A stretch of 64,000 bases of DNA from an uncultured Oscillospiraceae bacterium. GTDB taxonomy: Bacteria > Bacillota > Clostridia > Oscillospirales > Oscillospiraceae. The notes under the pieces are model-generated. The model did no database searches. It saw nothing but the letters and a program-made list of their open reading frames with translations, and was not told the origin of the DNA. Shown one piece after another: positions 6,640 to 15,015 of the stretch (within the stretch, counting starts at the first letter, position 1; each line of letters opens with the position of its first letter). The position numbers and the translations under genes are program-made. The DNA lies in assembly GCA_934589705.1 (NCBI GenBank), contig CAKTOH010000009.1:1-64000 (forward strand). Direction: 5' to 3'.

Positions 6640-9600
6640 GATTGCTCCTTTTTCGGTGTGCTGCGCACGGTAATGGTGCACGAGCGGTTGGTGCCGTCGG
6701 TGGTTCGGATGGTGATCTTCGCCGTGCCGGTCTGGGTAGAGTGGATCACCAAAGAAAACCAGCCGTCCTCGCCGGCACTGGAGCCGCTGGAATTGCCGAT
6801 GACGCTGGCCACCTTGGGATTGCTGCTGGTGAAGACAAAGTTGCTTCCCTTGCTCTGGGCAAACTGGTTGCTGTAAAAGTCCGTCTCCACGGTTCCTCCC
6901 GGCTCAATGCTTACTGCACTTTTCCTGGTGTACAGTTTCGTTGCGGGCGGCACCAGCAGGTAGGTGATGCTGTCCTGCGCCTTACCGGATTCCTGAGATT
7001 GGGCGATCACCGTCAGTTCCAGGTTCTTCCCCGCCTCAATGTAGTCACGAATGCGATTCGAAGCATTTGCGCGAATGCTCAGCCGACCGCTGGTGGTAAG
7101 ACCGATATACCTGGAAAAATCTGCTGTTAGGTTCCATCTTTCCGAGCCCTTTCTTGCCCAGAGTTCCCAGCTCCAGGTAATTTTCTGATTGGTGGGTCTG
7201 CCGTAGGTTTCAGCAAAGGTCACCTTGTGGCTGACGGATTTTCCTGCCGCCAGCAGCGGGGTAATCAGCATTCTTCCCCGGGGTGCGGAGGTTGACAAGG
7301 CAATTTTGGACACCGGGTTTTCCACCTTCACGGTGATGATCCGCTTTTTATTGGAGCCGTCCTGAGCGGCAGCAGTGATTTTCGCCGTGCCAGCCTTATG
7401 CGCCTGGACGAAGCCGTTCGCCGTTACGGAGGCAACGGAGGGGTTACTGCTGCTCCAGCGAATGCAGCTCTCGTTATCCACATAGTTTCCCTTGGCGTCC
7501 ATCGGTGTCGCTCCCAGGGGTGCGCTGTCCTTCCGGCTGGAATACCTCGCCGGTGTGACACTGTACAGAGTCAGTCCGGTGAGGTTTCTGGCTCGGTCGT
7601 AGCCCTCCGTCACCGGGACATAGCCGGACTCCCCGGCAAGGTAGGTGTGGACGCTGGCGCATTTGGGCGCGACCCGGAGGGTATACTCCGCCCCCGTGCC
7701 GCCGCCCTCCGGAGGCCGGGCGGAAATGGTGATAGACTCGCCGGTTGGTGCGTTTGCGGGGACATAGAGCCTGCCGTTTGTGATTCGGGTGCCCGCCGGG
7801 CCCTCGACCACCGACCAGGTAAACCGGTTCACCGCCCCCCTGGGGGATACCTGGGCCCGGAAAGCGGCACTGCCGCCGGGAGCCACGCTGGCCGGGCCGG
7901 TGATGGTCAGGCTTTCCACGCCCTGGGTGACGGTGACGGTGCATTTGGCGGTTTTTCCGCTGCCGTCCAGAGCCTTGCAGGTGATGGTGGCGCTTCCCTT
8001 GGTCAGGGCGGTGACCACGCCGTTTTCCACGGTTGCCACCTGGGGCTTGCTGCTGCTCCAAAGCACCTCCGGGGAGACCGGATTTCCCTTGGAATCCAAC
8101 ATGGTCACGGTCAAAGCCGCCGTATTTCCGGTATAGCAGCTGACTTTCGTCTCGGAAAGGCTGATTTTCGCCACCGGATTCAGGGCTTTCACCGTCACCC
8201 GGAAGGGTTCGGAGGAAACCTGACCGGCTTTGGACTCCGCCGTCACTTCCACCCAGCCCTCGTCCCCGGCGGAAAGCTTGGGGGTAGTGAGTTTGCCGGT
8301 GGAAGCGCCGATGGAGGCTCTTGCCATGTTGTCCGACCGGGCGAAAATGCGCCAGGTCACGGTCTGCTCCACCGGAGCTTCCGGGTTCACGCCTGTGACT
8401 TTTGCCTGGAATTCGCCGGTCTTGCCTGCCAGCAGTTCCCTGGGGCCGGAAACGGTAACGCTTCCGATCTGCGTGCCCTTCTTCACCTGAATCCGGCAGG
8501 TGAGCACCGTCCCCGCCAGTCCCCCATCGCTGACGGCCATGGCCTTTACTGTCAATGTCTGCCCGACATAGTCTGCCAGGGAAATGGGCCCATTGTAGCG
8601 CTGGCCGGAAATCACCTGTCCTTCCCTGACACCAGGGGTTTTGCCGTCCAGGGTATAGAGAAGGAACCGGCCGGTTCCGGTCAGGCACAGCTGGCCGTCC
8701 CAGGGAGCGGACAGAGTGCCGCCGGTGGAGTGGCTCAGCACTTCGCCGGTTTCCCCACTCCGGATTTCCACCGTCGGGATGCCGGGCTTTTCCGCCAAGG
8801 CCGCTGCGGCGTTGACGATGCCCGCCCCCAGGTCGCTGTCGCCCTTGGTGGCCGTAGCTTTCAGCCGGGCAGTGATCTGGGCGGGGGTGGCATCGGGGTG
8901 GACACTCTTGTACAGGGCGGCGACTCCCGCCACCACCGGGGAAGCCATGGAGGTTCCGCTTTTGGGGCAATAGCTGCCGCTTTTATAGGTTGACCAGATG
9001 TCCGCCCCCGGAGCGGCCACATCTCCCCAGGTGCCGTAGCTGGAGCCGGAGGCCCGATTGTTGGTGCGGTCTACGGAGACCACGCCGATGACGTTGTCGT
9101 AGCCTGCCGGGTAGTTCAGGCAGTTGGTGCCGTCGTTGCCCATAGCCGCCACCACGGTAACACCGGCTTCCGTGGCTTCGTTGATGGCCTTCTGGAAGAC
9201 CGCACTGTAGGCCGGGCCGCCAAGGCTGATATTTACAATTTGCGCGCCGGCTTTGACGGCAGCTTGCAGTCCGCAAATCAGCTTTGCGTCAGTGCTGCTG
9301 CCCTTATCGTTCGTGATCCGCAGGCTGAGCAGCTTTACCCCCGGAGCGATGCCCGCGCCGCCCTTGCCGTTGCCCATGGCCGCGCCGATGATGCCCGCCA
9401 CATGGGTGCCGTGACCCTTGGCATCGTCCAGTCCCAGAGAGGCATTTTTGTAGAATACCTCTATCCGCGTCACATTCGGCAAATCCTCATGATTTGCCAT
9501 TACGCCGCTGTCCAGAATGGCCACCGTCACCCCCTTGCCGGTGGTGACGCCCCAGGCGGCGTAGCTGTCCACGGTGTCGTGCATGTACTGATAGCTTCCG

Positions 9601-10415
9601 GAAGCGGGGTTCTTAAGAAGGGTATCCGGGTCAGCGGTGTTGTCCAGCCAGCTCCGCCAGGTCTGGGTCTGGGGAATGTCGTCGGAGAACAGGGCAAGGC
9701 CAGGCTCTTCCGTCCCTTCTCCCTCGTCAGGCGGCAGCACAGCAATGTGATTGGGATAGGCCGCCGGGAGCCGGTCGGACTCCTGGGCGGCGGTCAGCGC
9801 CTCCACCACGGAAACGCCGTTCAGCTTCAGCGTGGCAAGGCCATCCTGCCAGGAAAGCAGCTCCGCCGAGAAAGCCTCAGCGTAAACCTGGGCGGTTTCC
9901 TCGGTATCTGCCCACGCCAGAAGGATGCCCGACTCATACTGCGTCCCTTCCGTCAGGGATGCGGTCTGCTGGGCCACCTGATGGGAAATCATGTCCTCCT
10001 TATCCGCCAGCTCTTCCTCGCTGAGGACATAATCCTCCGGAAGACCTGCCAGGCCATAGGGAAGCGCCTCCGGCTCGGTTTCGGCGGTGGTCTCCGGAAC
10101 CGTCTCCCCGGTAGTCTCCGGAACTGTCTCCCCCATCGTCTCAGCAGCGGTCTCCCCGGTGGGTTCGGGAACCGATTCCTCCGTAGCTGCCGGGGCGGTC
10201 TCCGGCCTAATCTCCGGGACGGATTCCTCGGTACTCCCGGTCGTTTCCGGAGCCGCCGTCTCTGACGTAGTTTCCGGAATCTGGGCGGTTTCCACAGGCT
10301 CGGTGCAGACGGCGGTGGTCTCCATCGGCTCCTCCGCCAGCGCGGTCTGGGGCAGTGTGCCCATCGTCAGCACCGCCGCCAACAGGATGGCAATGATCCG
10401 CTTTCCATATTTCAT
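6636..10415 (-). CDS. Secreted subtilase (S8) with bacterial Ig-like domains
   Basis: 1259 residues. A signal peptide ends near Ala27. A Glu/Pro/Thr-rich spacer built of ETVPETTG-like repeats covers ~30-118, and a prodomain ~120-240. The catalytic domain has Asp302 (AILDSGV), His335 (GHGTHVAG), Asn427 (AMGNDG) and Ser489 (SGTSMASP), all intact. Residues ~550-1255 carry several Ig-like segments, at least two of the Big_2 type (WSSSKPQVATV, WSSSNPSVASV). No LPXTG motif, S-layer domain or C-terminal membrane helix was seen, so the protein is either released or held by its Ig/repeat regions. It is third in a likely four-gene unit. GGGGGAG precedes the start. The natural substrate is unknown. Confidence 0.9.
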   Translation of the reverse strand: MKYGKRIIAILLAAVLTMGTLPQTALAEEPMETTAVCTEPVETAQIPETTSETAAPETTGSTEESVPEIRPETAPAATEESVPEPTGETAAETMGETVPETTGETVPETTAETEPEALPYGLAGLPEDYVLSEEELADKEDMISHQVAQQTASLTEGTQYESGILLAWADTEETAQVYAEAFSAELLSWQDGLATLKLNGVSVVEALTAAQESDRLPAAYPNHIAVLPPDEGEGTEEPGLALFSDDIPQTQTWRSWLDNTADPDTLLKNPASGSYQYMHDTVDSYAAWGVTTGKGVTVAILDSGVMANHEDLPNVTRIEVFYKNASLGLDDAKGHGTHVAGIIGAAMGNGKGGAGIAPGVKLLSLRITNDKGSSTDAKLICGLQAAVKAGAQIVNISLGGPAYSAVFQKAINEATEAGVTVVAAMGNDGTNCLNYPAGYDNVIGVVSVDRTNNRASGSSYGTWGDVAAPGADIWSTYKSGSYCPKSGTSMASPVVAGVAALYKSVHPDATPAQITARLKATATKGDSDLGAGIVNAAAALAEKPGIPTVEIRSGETGEVLSHSTGGTLSAPWDGQLCLTGTGRFLLYTLDGKTPGVREGQVISGQRYNGPISLADYVGQTLTVKAMAVSDGGLAGTVLTCRIQVKKGTQIGSVTVSGPRELLAGKTGEFQAKVTGVNPEAPVEQTVTWRIFARSDNMARASIGASTGKLTTPKLSAGDEGWVEVTAESKAGQVSSEPFRVTVKALNPVAKISLSETKVSCYTGNTAALTVTMLDSKGNPVSPEVLWSSSKPQVATVENGVVTALTKGSATITCKALDGSGKTAKCTVTVTQGVESLTITGPASVAPGGSAAFRAQVSPRGAVNRFTWSVVEGPAGTRITNGRLYVPANAPTGESITISARPPEGGGTGAEYTLRVAPKCASVHTYLAGESGYVPVTEGYDRARNLTGLTLYSVTPARYSSRKDSAPLGATPMDAKGNYVDNESCIRWSSSNPSVASVTANGFVQAHKAGTAKITAAAQDGSNKKRIITVKVENPVSKIALSTSAPRGRMLITPLLAAGKSVSHKVTFAETYGRPTNQKITWSWELWARKGSERWNLTADFSRYIGLTTSGRLSIRANASNRIRDYIEAGKNLELTVIAQSQESGKAQDSITYLLVPPATKLYTRKSAVSIEPGGTVETDFYSNQFAQSKGSNFVFTSSNPKVASVIGNSSGSSAGEDGWFSLVIHSTQTGTAKITIRTTDGTNRSCTITVRSTPKKEQS

Positions 10416-10434
10416 CGGGAATGCTCCCCCTTTC

Positions 10435-10980
10435 TTAATTTCCGTCGGTAAACAGCAGCAGCGATACCCAGGTCACCACATTGGAGCCGTACTGGAATTC
10501 CAGTCCGTTTTCCTCCAGAGTGGGAATGATGTTGATACCCTGGCTTTCCACGCAGGGGTGCATCTTCTCCGGGTGACGGCAGGGCTTGTTGTCCAGGTAG
10601 GCGCACCGCTTGCAGATGGCGCAGGCCTCGGTGGAAAGAATGTAGGGCTCCGCTCCCAGGGAACGAAGAATGTCCCCCACCTGATCGGTCAGGGTCTCGT
10701 GGTCTGCCCGGGTAGCCAGGGTCGCCTGCAAATCGCTGATATCCGCCACCTCGGTGATGGTGGAGATCAGCAGGCACTTGTTATAACTCAGACACTTTGC
10801 CTTGCATTCTTCCACCGTGCCCACCCCCGGCGGGCAGGCCCAGGTGGTGCCGTACATGGCGCATTCGTGCTGACAGATCCAGCGCACCCGGTCGGAAAAC
10901 TCCAAGCCCTTTGGGTCTACCCAGGCGTAGATGTACAGGGGCAGCTCGGAAAGGGCCCCTTCCAGCTTTTCGTAGTTCAC
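10435..10980 (-). CDS. DUF2284 predicted metal-binding protein
   Basis: 181 residues, matching the DUF2284 family by its cysteine pattern: CQHECAMYGTTWACPPG near the N-terminus and CAICKRCAYLDNKPCRHP in the second half. The clustered cysteines suggest an iron-sulfur cluster or another metal. Function is unknown. The start overlaps the phosphatase stop as ATGA, and the subtilase starts 20 bases downstream, so the three are probably co-transcribed. Confidence 0.8.
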   Translation of the reverse strand: MNYEKLEGALSELPLYIYAWVDPKGLEFSDRVRWICQHECAMYGTTWACPPGVGTVEECKAKCLSYNKCLLISTITEVADISDLQATLATRADHETLTDQVGDILRSLGAEPYILSTEACAICKRCAYLDNKPCRHPEKMHPCVESQGINIIPTLEENGLEFQYGSNVVTWVSLLLFTDGN

Positions 10981-11408
10981 GGAAATTCCTCCAAAATCTT
11001 CTTGCAGCCTTCCACCAGATCCCGGTAGGTGGTCTCGAAATCCCCGGTGTACCAGGGGTCGGCCACATCCCGGGACAGGAGCGGACGGATTTTTTCCGGG
11101 TCATGGGGCAGCAGCCTCTCTAGGTATCGGGCGTTGCTGCGATCCATGTAGTAAATCCGGTCGAAGTGCCGGTAGTCCTCCATGGTCACCTGCCGGGAGC
11201 GGTGGCCGCCCCAGGGAACGCCCTGGCGTTCCAACTCCCGCCGGGCAGGGGGATACAGGCCGTTTCCGATTTCCTCCCGGCTCACCGCCGCGGAGTCGAT
11301 CTCAAAGTCCGCCGCCCGTCCGGCCCGGCAGACCATGTCCTGCAAAATGTACTGCCCCATGGGACTGCGGCAGATATTCCCGTGGCAGATAAATAAGATT
11401 TTTATCAT
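10977..11408 (-). CDS. Low-molecular-weight protein-tyrosine phosphatase
   Basis: 143 residues, the normal size. The P-loop CHGNICRS places the nucleophile at Cys8 and the phosphate-binding Arg at 14, and the general acid is Asp117 in ADPWY. It removes phosphate from protein tyrosines; arsenate reductase is a related family but lacks this full set. It is the first gene of the unit running into DUF2284, the subtilase and the lipoprotein. No clear promoter was found in the AT-rich leader. Confidence 0.9.
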   Translation of the reverse strand: MIKILFICHGNICRSPMGQYILQDMVCRAGRAADFEIDSAAVSREEIGNGLYPPARRELERQGVPWGGHRSRQVTMEDYRHFDRIYYMDRSNARYLERLLPHDPEKIRPLLSRDVADPWYTGDFETTYRDLVEGCKKILEEFP

Positions 11409-11489
11409 TGTTTTATTCCTTTTATATTGCTTTATAAGTCAAAAAGTTTCGCTTTTCAGAATTTCGTTGGCGGATAACCCGTTATATTT

Positions 11490-11720
11490 CTACACTTTTT
11501 TGTCCAGAAGCAGGAAGCCGCTATACCCATCCACACAGTAGTCAATGTCCGGCTTCTTTCGATTCGCAATAATACGTTGCAGAGCATCCCGAGGGCACCC
11601 TGCTTCAGGCTGATATAGCGCTCCAGCAATTCAATTACGGTAATCCCGCCATCGTTGCAGCCGGCTCCCGCATTTTCAGTGCTGTTGATTTCTTTCTCTT
11701 TGCGGACATTGTCAAACTCC
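11490..11720 (-). pseudogene. Decayed Tn916-type tyrosine integrase
   Basis: On the minus strand, one frame holds KEKEI...GGITVIELLERYISLKQGA, typical of the end of the arm-binding region and start of the core-binding region of Tn916-family integrases. After an internal deletion, another frame holds LQRIIANRKKP...CVDGYSGFLLLDKKV and a stop at 11490-11492, which matches the catalytic-domain interior up to the GFLFLDK motif. The catalytic Arg/His/Tyr residues are gone. This is a relic, not a gene. A frame beginning at 11712 with a good ribosome site is short and runs out of frame. Confidence 0.7.
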
Positions 11721-11800
11721 TTTCCGCTGTGGAAAGAGCCTGAATTGACAGGGTTATTTTATCATATCCAGACCCCATTTTCCACAGCAAAATATAAAAA

Positions 11801-11995
11801 TCAAACGGAAAATGCCGTTTCCAGATACCGTTCAAAGGCCCGGCGCTTTATCAGCCGTTTGGAGCCAATCCACAAAACATACGGACAATTATCATTACTG
11901 GTCAAATCCCGCAGCTTGTTAATGCCGATGCCAAAATAGGCTGCCGCGGCAGGCGAACAGAATCTGGAACATTGGGAAGCTCCTCTGTATTTCTG
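11801..11995 (-). pseudogene. Decayed Tn916-type excisionase
   Basis: A minus-strand frame reads AAAYFGIGINKLRDL, then WIGSKRLIKRRAFERYLE, ending at 11801-11803. This is the core of Tn916-like Xis, a small winged-helix protein that directs excision (compare the family's EEASKYFRIGENKLRRL and IKRKQFE). No start codon with a ribosome site is visible, and the N-terminus is degraded. It lies directly upstream of the integrase relic in the usual xis-int order. The rest of the 11409-12174 gap holds nothing else recognisable. Confidence 0.7.
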
Positions 11996-12120
11996 AATTT
12001 TTTCTAAGGCCCGTGGTTGGAGCCTGGTCTTCTATAAGATTACTCTATCGCAGGCAGGCACGGTTTCCACCAAAAATATTATCGAAGCGCCGATTTCTTC
12101 GGGTCTTGCCGACAGAGACG

Positions 12121-12150
12121 AACCGGGCTGCTGAAAACAGCAGCCCGGTT
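12121..12150. terminator. Strong hairpin after the small zinc-ribbon gene
   Basis: AACCGGGCTGCTG pairs with CAGCAGCCCGGTT around a four-base loop. It lies 25 bases past the end of the small gene at 12175. The T-run is weak on both strands, so termination is likely but not certain. Confidence 0.5.
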
Positions 12151-12174
12151 ATCATTTTCTTGCAATTTAACCGC

Positions 12175-12414
12175 TTATTCGGGAAAATTCTCCTGTTTCC
12201 AGGTCAGGAAAGCCTCAGTCGGGTTCTTGGCCCGCTTCCGGAGCTGAAGCTGATGGATTCCGTAGAGCTCCCTTTCCCCGCTGGCCTGGTCGGATTTCAG
12301 CCGCTCCACCACATCCCAGCAGTCTGGGCAGAAACGGATTTTCTGCGCGCCTTCCACTTCCGAATAGAATATTTCGAACAGTTTTTTCTTTCCGCCGCAG
12401 CAGTCGCAGATCAT
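12175..12414 (-). CDS. Small CxxC zinc-ribbon-like protein
   Basis: 79 residues. CDCCGG at residue 3 and FCPDCW at ~32 form two CxxC knuckles ~28 residues apart, a likely single zinc site. The second half is charged and helical (RELYGIHQLQLRKRAK). No known family was recognised. The start at 12414 is chosen over the longer frame to 12540 because of a purine-rich ribosome site and because the longer frame would overlap a terminator. Confidence 0.55.
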   Translation of the reverse strand: MICDCCGGKKKLFEIFYSEVEGAQKIRFCPDCWDVVERLKSDQASGERELYGIHQLQLRKRAKNPTEAFLTWKQENFPE

Positions 12415-12487
12415 AAAAGCACCCCTTCCGGAAATTGGTATTTTTATCCTACCACACTCCCGGCAAAAATGCAACATTTCACCCCGG

Positions 12488-12521
12488 AAAAGGGAAAAAC
12501 AGCACCCGGAAATGGGTGCTG
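12488..12521 (-). terminator. Intrinsic terminator of the sigma/anti-sigma unit
   Basis: On the minus strand CAGCACCC and GGGTGCTG form a hairpin with a six-base loop, followed by TTTTTCCCTTTT. It lies 12 bases after the anti-sigma stop. Confidence 0.85.
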
Positions 12522-12532
12522 CTTTCAGATGC

Positions 12533-13132
12533 TTATCCAAAATTTTCTTCCAGGAACGTCTGGAAGCCGTCCTGAGACAGGGGCGTGGTCAGGGAAATGG
12601 AATAGGCATAGCGGCCATCCGTCCACACTGCCAGGGTAAAGCCCCCGTCCGTACCTTTCAGGGTCACGGAATTTTCACCGACTTTTGCCGTTTCCTCCCG
12701 GTCGTACACATTGCAGTCTCCGGAATTGTCCTCGGTACCCTGGGATTTCCGGTAGCACAGGGACTCGCTTCCGCCGAAATACTGGATTTCCGCCAGGTTT
12801 TCCCAATAGGACACATATTCCGTCCGCTCCACCGGGAAGGGAATGCCGGTCAGCTCCGCCAGAGGAATATGGGTTTTCGCGGACAGCTCGTCAATGGAAG
12901 CCGCCTCCTCAATCTGGGGAATGGCCATCACGTCCGGCTCTGGCTCCTGAACGTCTCTGGGCTGCCAGATAAGCCATCCGCACAGGACGATGGCAAGACA
13001 GGCCGCCAGCGCCGTCAGCTGCCCCATGAGTCGCTTCCGCTTCTGAATTCTGGCCGCTTTCACGTTCCGGAGCACCCGCTGACGCATTTCCGGGGTCACC
13101 GTGACCCGATTCATGATTTCCTCATACTTCAA
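12533..13132 (-). CDS. Membrane anti-sigma-like protein
   Basis: 199 residues. Residues 1-35 are a basic cytoplasmic part, 36-56 a membrane helix, and 60-199 an outer domain. The gene overlaps the ECF sigma gene by 11 bases and follows it, the usual place for an anti-sigma factor. The cytoplasmic part is short and shows no zinc-finger HxxxCxxC motif, so binding of sigma is inferred from position. The outer domain (GTEDNSGDCNVYDRE, VWTDGRYAYSI) is closely related to that of the lipoprotein at 13948 and resembles DUF4367-like sensor domains. The outer ligand is unknown. Confidence 0.75.
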   Translation of the reverse strand: MKYEEIMNRVTVTPEMRQRVLRNVKAARIQKRKRLMGQLTALAACLAIVLCGWLIWQPRDVQEPEPDVMAIPQIEEAASIDELSAKTHIPLAELTGIPFPVERTEYVSYWENLAEIQYFGGSESLCYRKSQGTEDNSGDCNVYDREETAKVGENSVTLKGTDGGFTLAVWTDGRYAYSISLTTPLSQDGFQTFLEENFG

Positions 13133-13715
13133 AGTCGTAGGCCTCCTTCAGCACAGATTTCAGCTTTTCCCGCCCCCGGCGCAGGTCGGAGCGGATGGTG
13201 GAGGGGTTGCGGCTCAGAATTTGAGCCATTTCCTCGGTGGAATAGCCCTCGTAATAGTGCAGGTGGATAACCTCCCGATACTGGGTTGGCAGCTGCTTTA
13301 CCGCCTCCCAGACGAAGGACAGGTCTTCCCGCCCCTCCGCCGCCAGGCTCTCGTCCAGCTCGTCGCAATCCCGGAGGGCGTTGTATTCGATCCGGTTCTT
13401 GCTCAGATTGGCCGCCACCTTCAAAAGCCAGGCCTTTTTGTGCTCCTCGCTGTCAAAAGTCGGAGCGGCGGTGAGCAGCTTCAGAAGGGTGTCCTGCAAA
13501 ATTTCCTCCGCGTCCGCCATGTTGTGCAGATAGCTGTAAGCACAGCGCAAAATGGCATTGCCATAGGTATTTAGGGCTTCCGCCGCCATCTGGTCGGTTC
13601 GGCTGCTTATCTGTATTTCCGTCTTCGGCAGCAGGCGGGCGGCAAGGTGGACAAATTCCCGGAGCGTCTGCCATAGCCGCCACCCAAAAGACATCGAGAT
13701 TGGAACTGCTTCCAT
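13122..13715 (-). CDS. ECF-family RNA polymerase sigma factor
   Basis: 197 residues. Region 2 lies at ~45-110 (AYSYLHNMADAEEILQDTLLKLL) and region 4 at ~135-185 (LPTQYREVIHLHYYEGYSTEEMAQILSRNPSTIRS, with the helix-turn-helix). No region 3, as expected of ECF factors. The first 40 residues are an unusual basic N-terminal extension; the start at 13715 has AAGGAG at a good distance, but a start closer to region 2 cannot be excluded. It is co-transcribed with the anti-sigma gene that overlaps its 3' end. Its targets are unknown. Confidence 0.9.
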   Translation of the reverse strand: MEAVPISMSFGWRLWQTLREFVHLAARLLPKTEIQISSRTDQMAAEALNTYGNAILRCAYSYLHNMADAEEILQDTLLKLLTAAPTFDSEEHKKAWLLKVAANLSKNRIEYNALRDCDELDESLAAEGREDLSFVWEAVKQLPTQYREVIHLHYYEGYSTEEMAQILSRNPSTIRSDLRRGREKLKSVLKEAYDFEV

Positions 13716-13737
13716 TTTTTCGGCTCCTTTTCATACT

Positions 13738-13896
13738 GCTTTCTGATTAAAATCTTGATTTTAATCAGAAAGGCAACACCTCACGGCGTTGCCCGTTTTG
13801 TGATTTATAAGGAAAGAAATCACAAAACAAGTCTCATATGAATTCCATGCCCTTCAGGCAATTAAAATCTTTTCTAAAGATTTTAATTGGAATTCA
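13738..13896. repeat. Cluster of four hairpins between lipoprotein and sigma genes
   Basis: The gap holds TTCTGATTAAAATC with its complement (13740-13769), a GC hairpin GCAAC..GTTGC, TTTTGTGATTT with its complement (~13797-13827), and a long AATTAAAATCTTT hairpin (13860-13889) that is itself enclosed by GAATTCCA/TGGAATTC (13840-13895). The arms are AT-rich, unlike the GC-rich surroundings. They may act as terminators or be remains of a small inverted-repeat element. Confidence 0.65.
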
Positions 13897-13947
13897 GTAT
13901 CAAATCTAACCTGAGTATATCCCGTTTTTCCTCTCTTGGCAAGGGGT

Positions 13948-14532
13948 TCAGGACAGGCTCTGAACGAAGGTGCTCAACTGCTCGGCGGTCATGCCCACGG
14001 TGGACATGATGGAATAGGCATAGGTACCGTCCGTCCAGGTGGCGTTGGACACCAGGCCGTCGTTTCCCTTGCAGGTCACGGTCTTGCCGTCCACGGTCTG
14101 GGTCTCGGTGACGGCGTAGTCGTTGTAGTCGCCGCTGATGTCATCGGTGCCCACGCCCTTGCGCAGGCAAATTTCCGCGCCGTCCTCATCGTTGAAGATC
14201 ACTTCCGCAATCTCGTTTTCAATGGCCCCAATGTACTTCTCTGGGTAGCCCTCCAGGGCATCCGGCGCAATGAAGGAGAAGCCTGCCAGCTTGCCGGCCT
14301 CCTCCAGGTTGGTGCAGTCCGTCCAGGGGTTGGGAATCTGGACGGTTTCGCCGTCATCCGCAGGGCCCCAGGTCTTGGGGTCGCTGCCGGGAATCACCGT
14401 GTCGTCTGCGGTATAGGAGGCATTTCCGTCATTGGTGGTGGGGGCAGGGGTTTCTCCGTTCTTTCCGCCGCAGGCCGCCATGGACAGCAGCACCAGAAGC
14501 AAACACACAACACAAACAATCAGCTTTTTCAT
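13948..14532 (-). CDS. Lipoprotein with the same outer domain as the anti-sigma protein
   Basis: 194 residues. A signal peptide with lipobox (SMAACGG) is followed by a Thr/Asn/Gly linker and a folded domain at ~60-194. The last ~80 residues (GTDDISGDYNDY, TWTDGTYAYSI) align closely with the anti-sigma outer domain (GTEDNSGDCNVY, VWTDGRYAYSI). The start at 14532 is chosen because it begins a clean signal peptide and has a ribosome site; the longer frame to 14637 does not. It lies upstream of the sigma gene in the same direction. A sensor, decoy or target of the sigma factor is an inference from the shared domain. Confidence 0.8.
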   Translation of the reverse strand: MKKLIVCVVCLLLVLLSMAACGGKNGETPAPTTNDGNASYTADDTVIPGSDPKTWGPADDGETVQIPNPWTDCTNLEEAGKLAGFSFIAPDALEGYPEKYIGAIENEIAEVIFNDEDGAEICLRKGVGTDDISGDYNDYAVTETQTVDGKTVTCKGNDGLVSNATWTDGTYAYSIMSTVGMTAEQLSTFVQSLS

Positions 14533-14578
14533 AATCAATACATTCCTTTCATTTTCCGGCATCCTTGCCGTTCTATCC

Positions 14579-14609
14579 TGGATACAGCCGGGGAAGGGAA
14601 AATGTTGCA
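14579..14609 (-). promoter_or_regulatory. Possible ECF-type promoter of the lipoprotein gene
   Basis: Minus-strand TGCAACATTTT (14609-14599) followed ~12 bases later by GGCTGTATCC resembles ECF promoters with a -35 of the GCAAC type. It sits ~50 bases before the start codon. No like motif was found directly before the sigma gene itself. The match is by eye and tentative. Confidence 0.35.
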
Positions 14610-14730
14610 GCCTCGAAAAATTTTTTGATTTTCTCACTTCCCGTTTAGGGAAGATATATCATATAAACACGCCGGAAAAAGGATCAGGATATGGAGCTCC
14701 CAGTGGTTTTGCCCATACCAAAATAGGTTA

Positions 14731-14764
14731 GCCTCCGTCTTCGGTAAAAACCGAGGACGGAGGC
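14731..14764 (-). terminator. Hairpin terminator after the small membrane protein
   Basis: GCCTCCGTCCTCGGT and ACCGAAGACGGAGGC form a 15-base stem with one mismatch around a TTTT loop, eight bases past the stop of the gene at 14773. The following run is not T-rich. Confidence 0.6.
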
Positions 14765-14772
14765 CTTCCTGA

Positions 14773-15006
14773 TTACCATTTATACTTCTGTTCCAGAACC
14801 ACGGAAATGGCATAGAGCAGTCCCGCGATGACGAACTGACCCAGGGTGGCCAGGTCTCCCGGAGTATTTCCGGTCAGCTGGGTCAGAAGCAGACACAGCA
14901 CCAGAATCCAGGCAGCCCACCGGATCGCCGTGACCGCCTTCCGCTTCAGCCCCCTGCCGGAATCCGATTTCGGAACCGGCTGGGTTTTTTTCTTTTTCTT
15001 CGACAT
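14773..15006 (-). CDS. Small membrane protein, unidentified
   Basis: 77 residues. A Lys-rich N-terminus (SKKKKKTQ) is followed by two membrane helices at ~30-46 and ~54-71. No family recognised. AAGGAG lies five bases before the start at 15006. It begins nine bases past the MATE stop and ends at a hairpin, so it is the last gene of the VOC-MATE unit. Confidence 0.6.
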   Translation of the reverse strand: MSKKKKKTQPVPKSDSGRGLKRKAVTAIRWAAWILVLCLLLTQLTGNTPGDLATLGQFVIAGLLYAISVVLEQKYKW

Positions 15007-15015
15007 AAGCACTCC

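Noticed and set aside
11635..11835. 66-codon minus-strand frame with ribosome site
   Set aside because: Lies across the integrase relic in a different frame from the conserved remnants; most likely chance.
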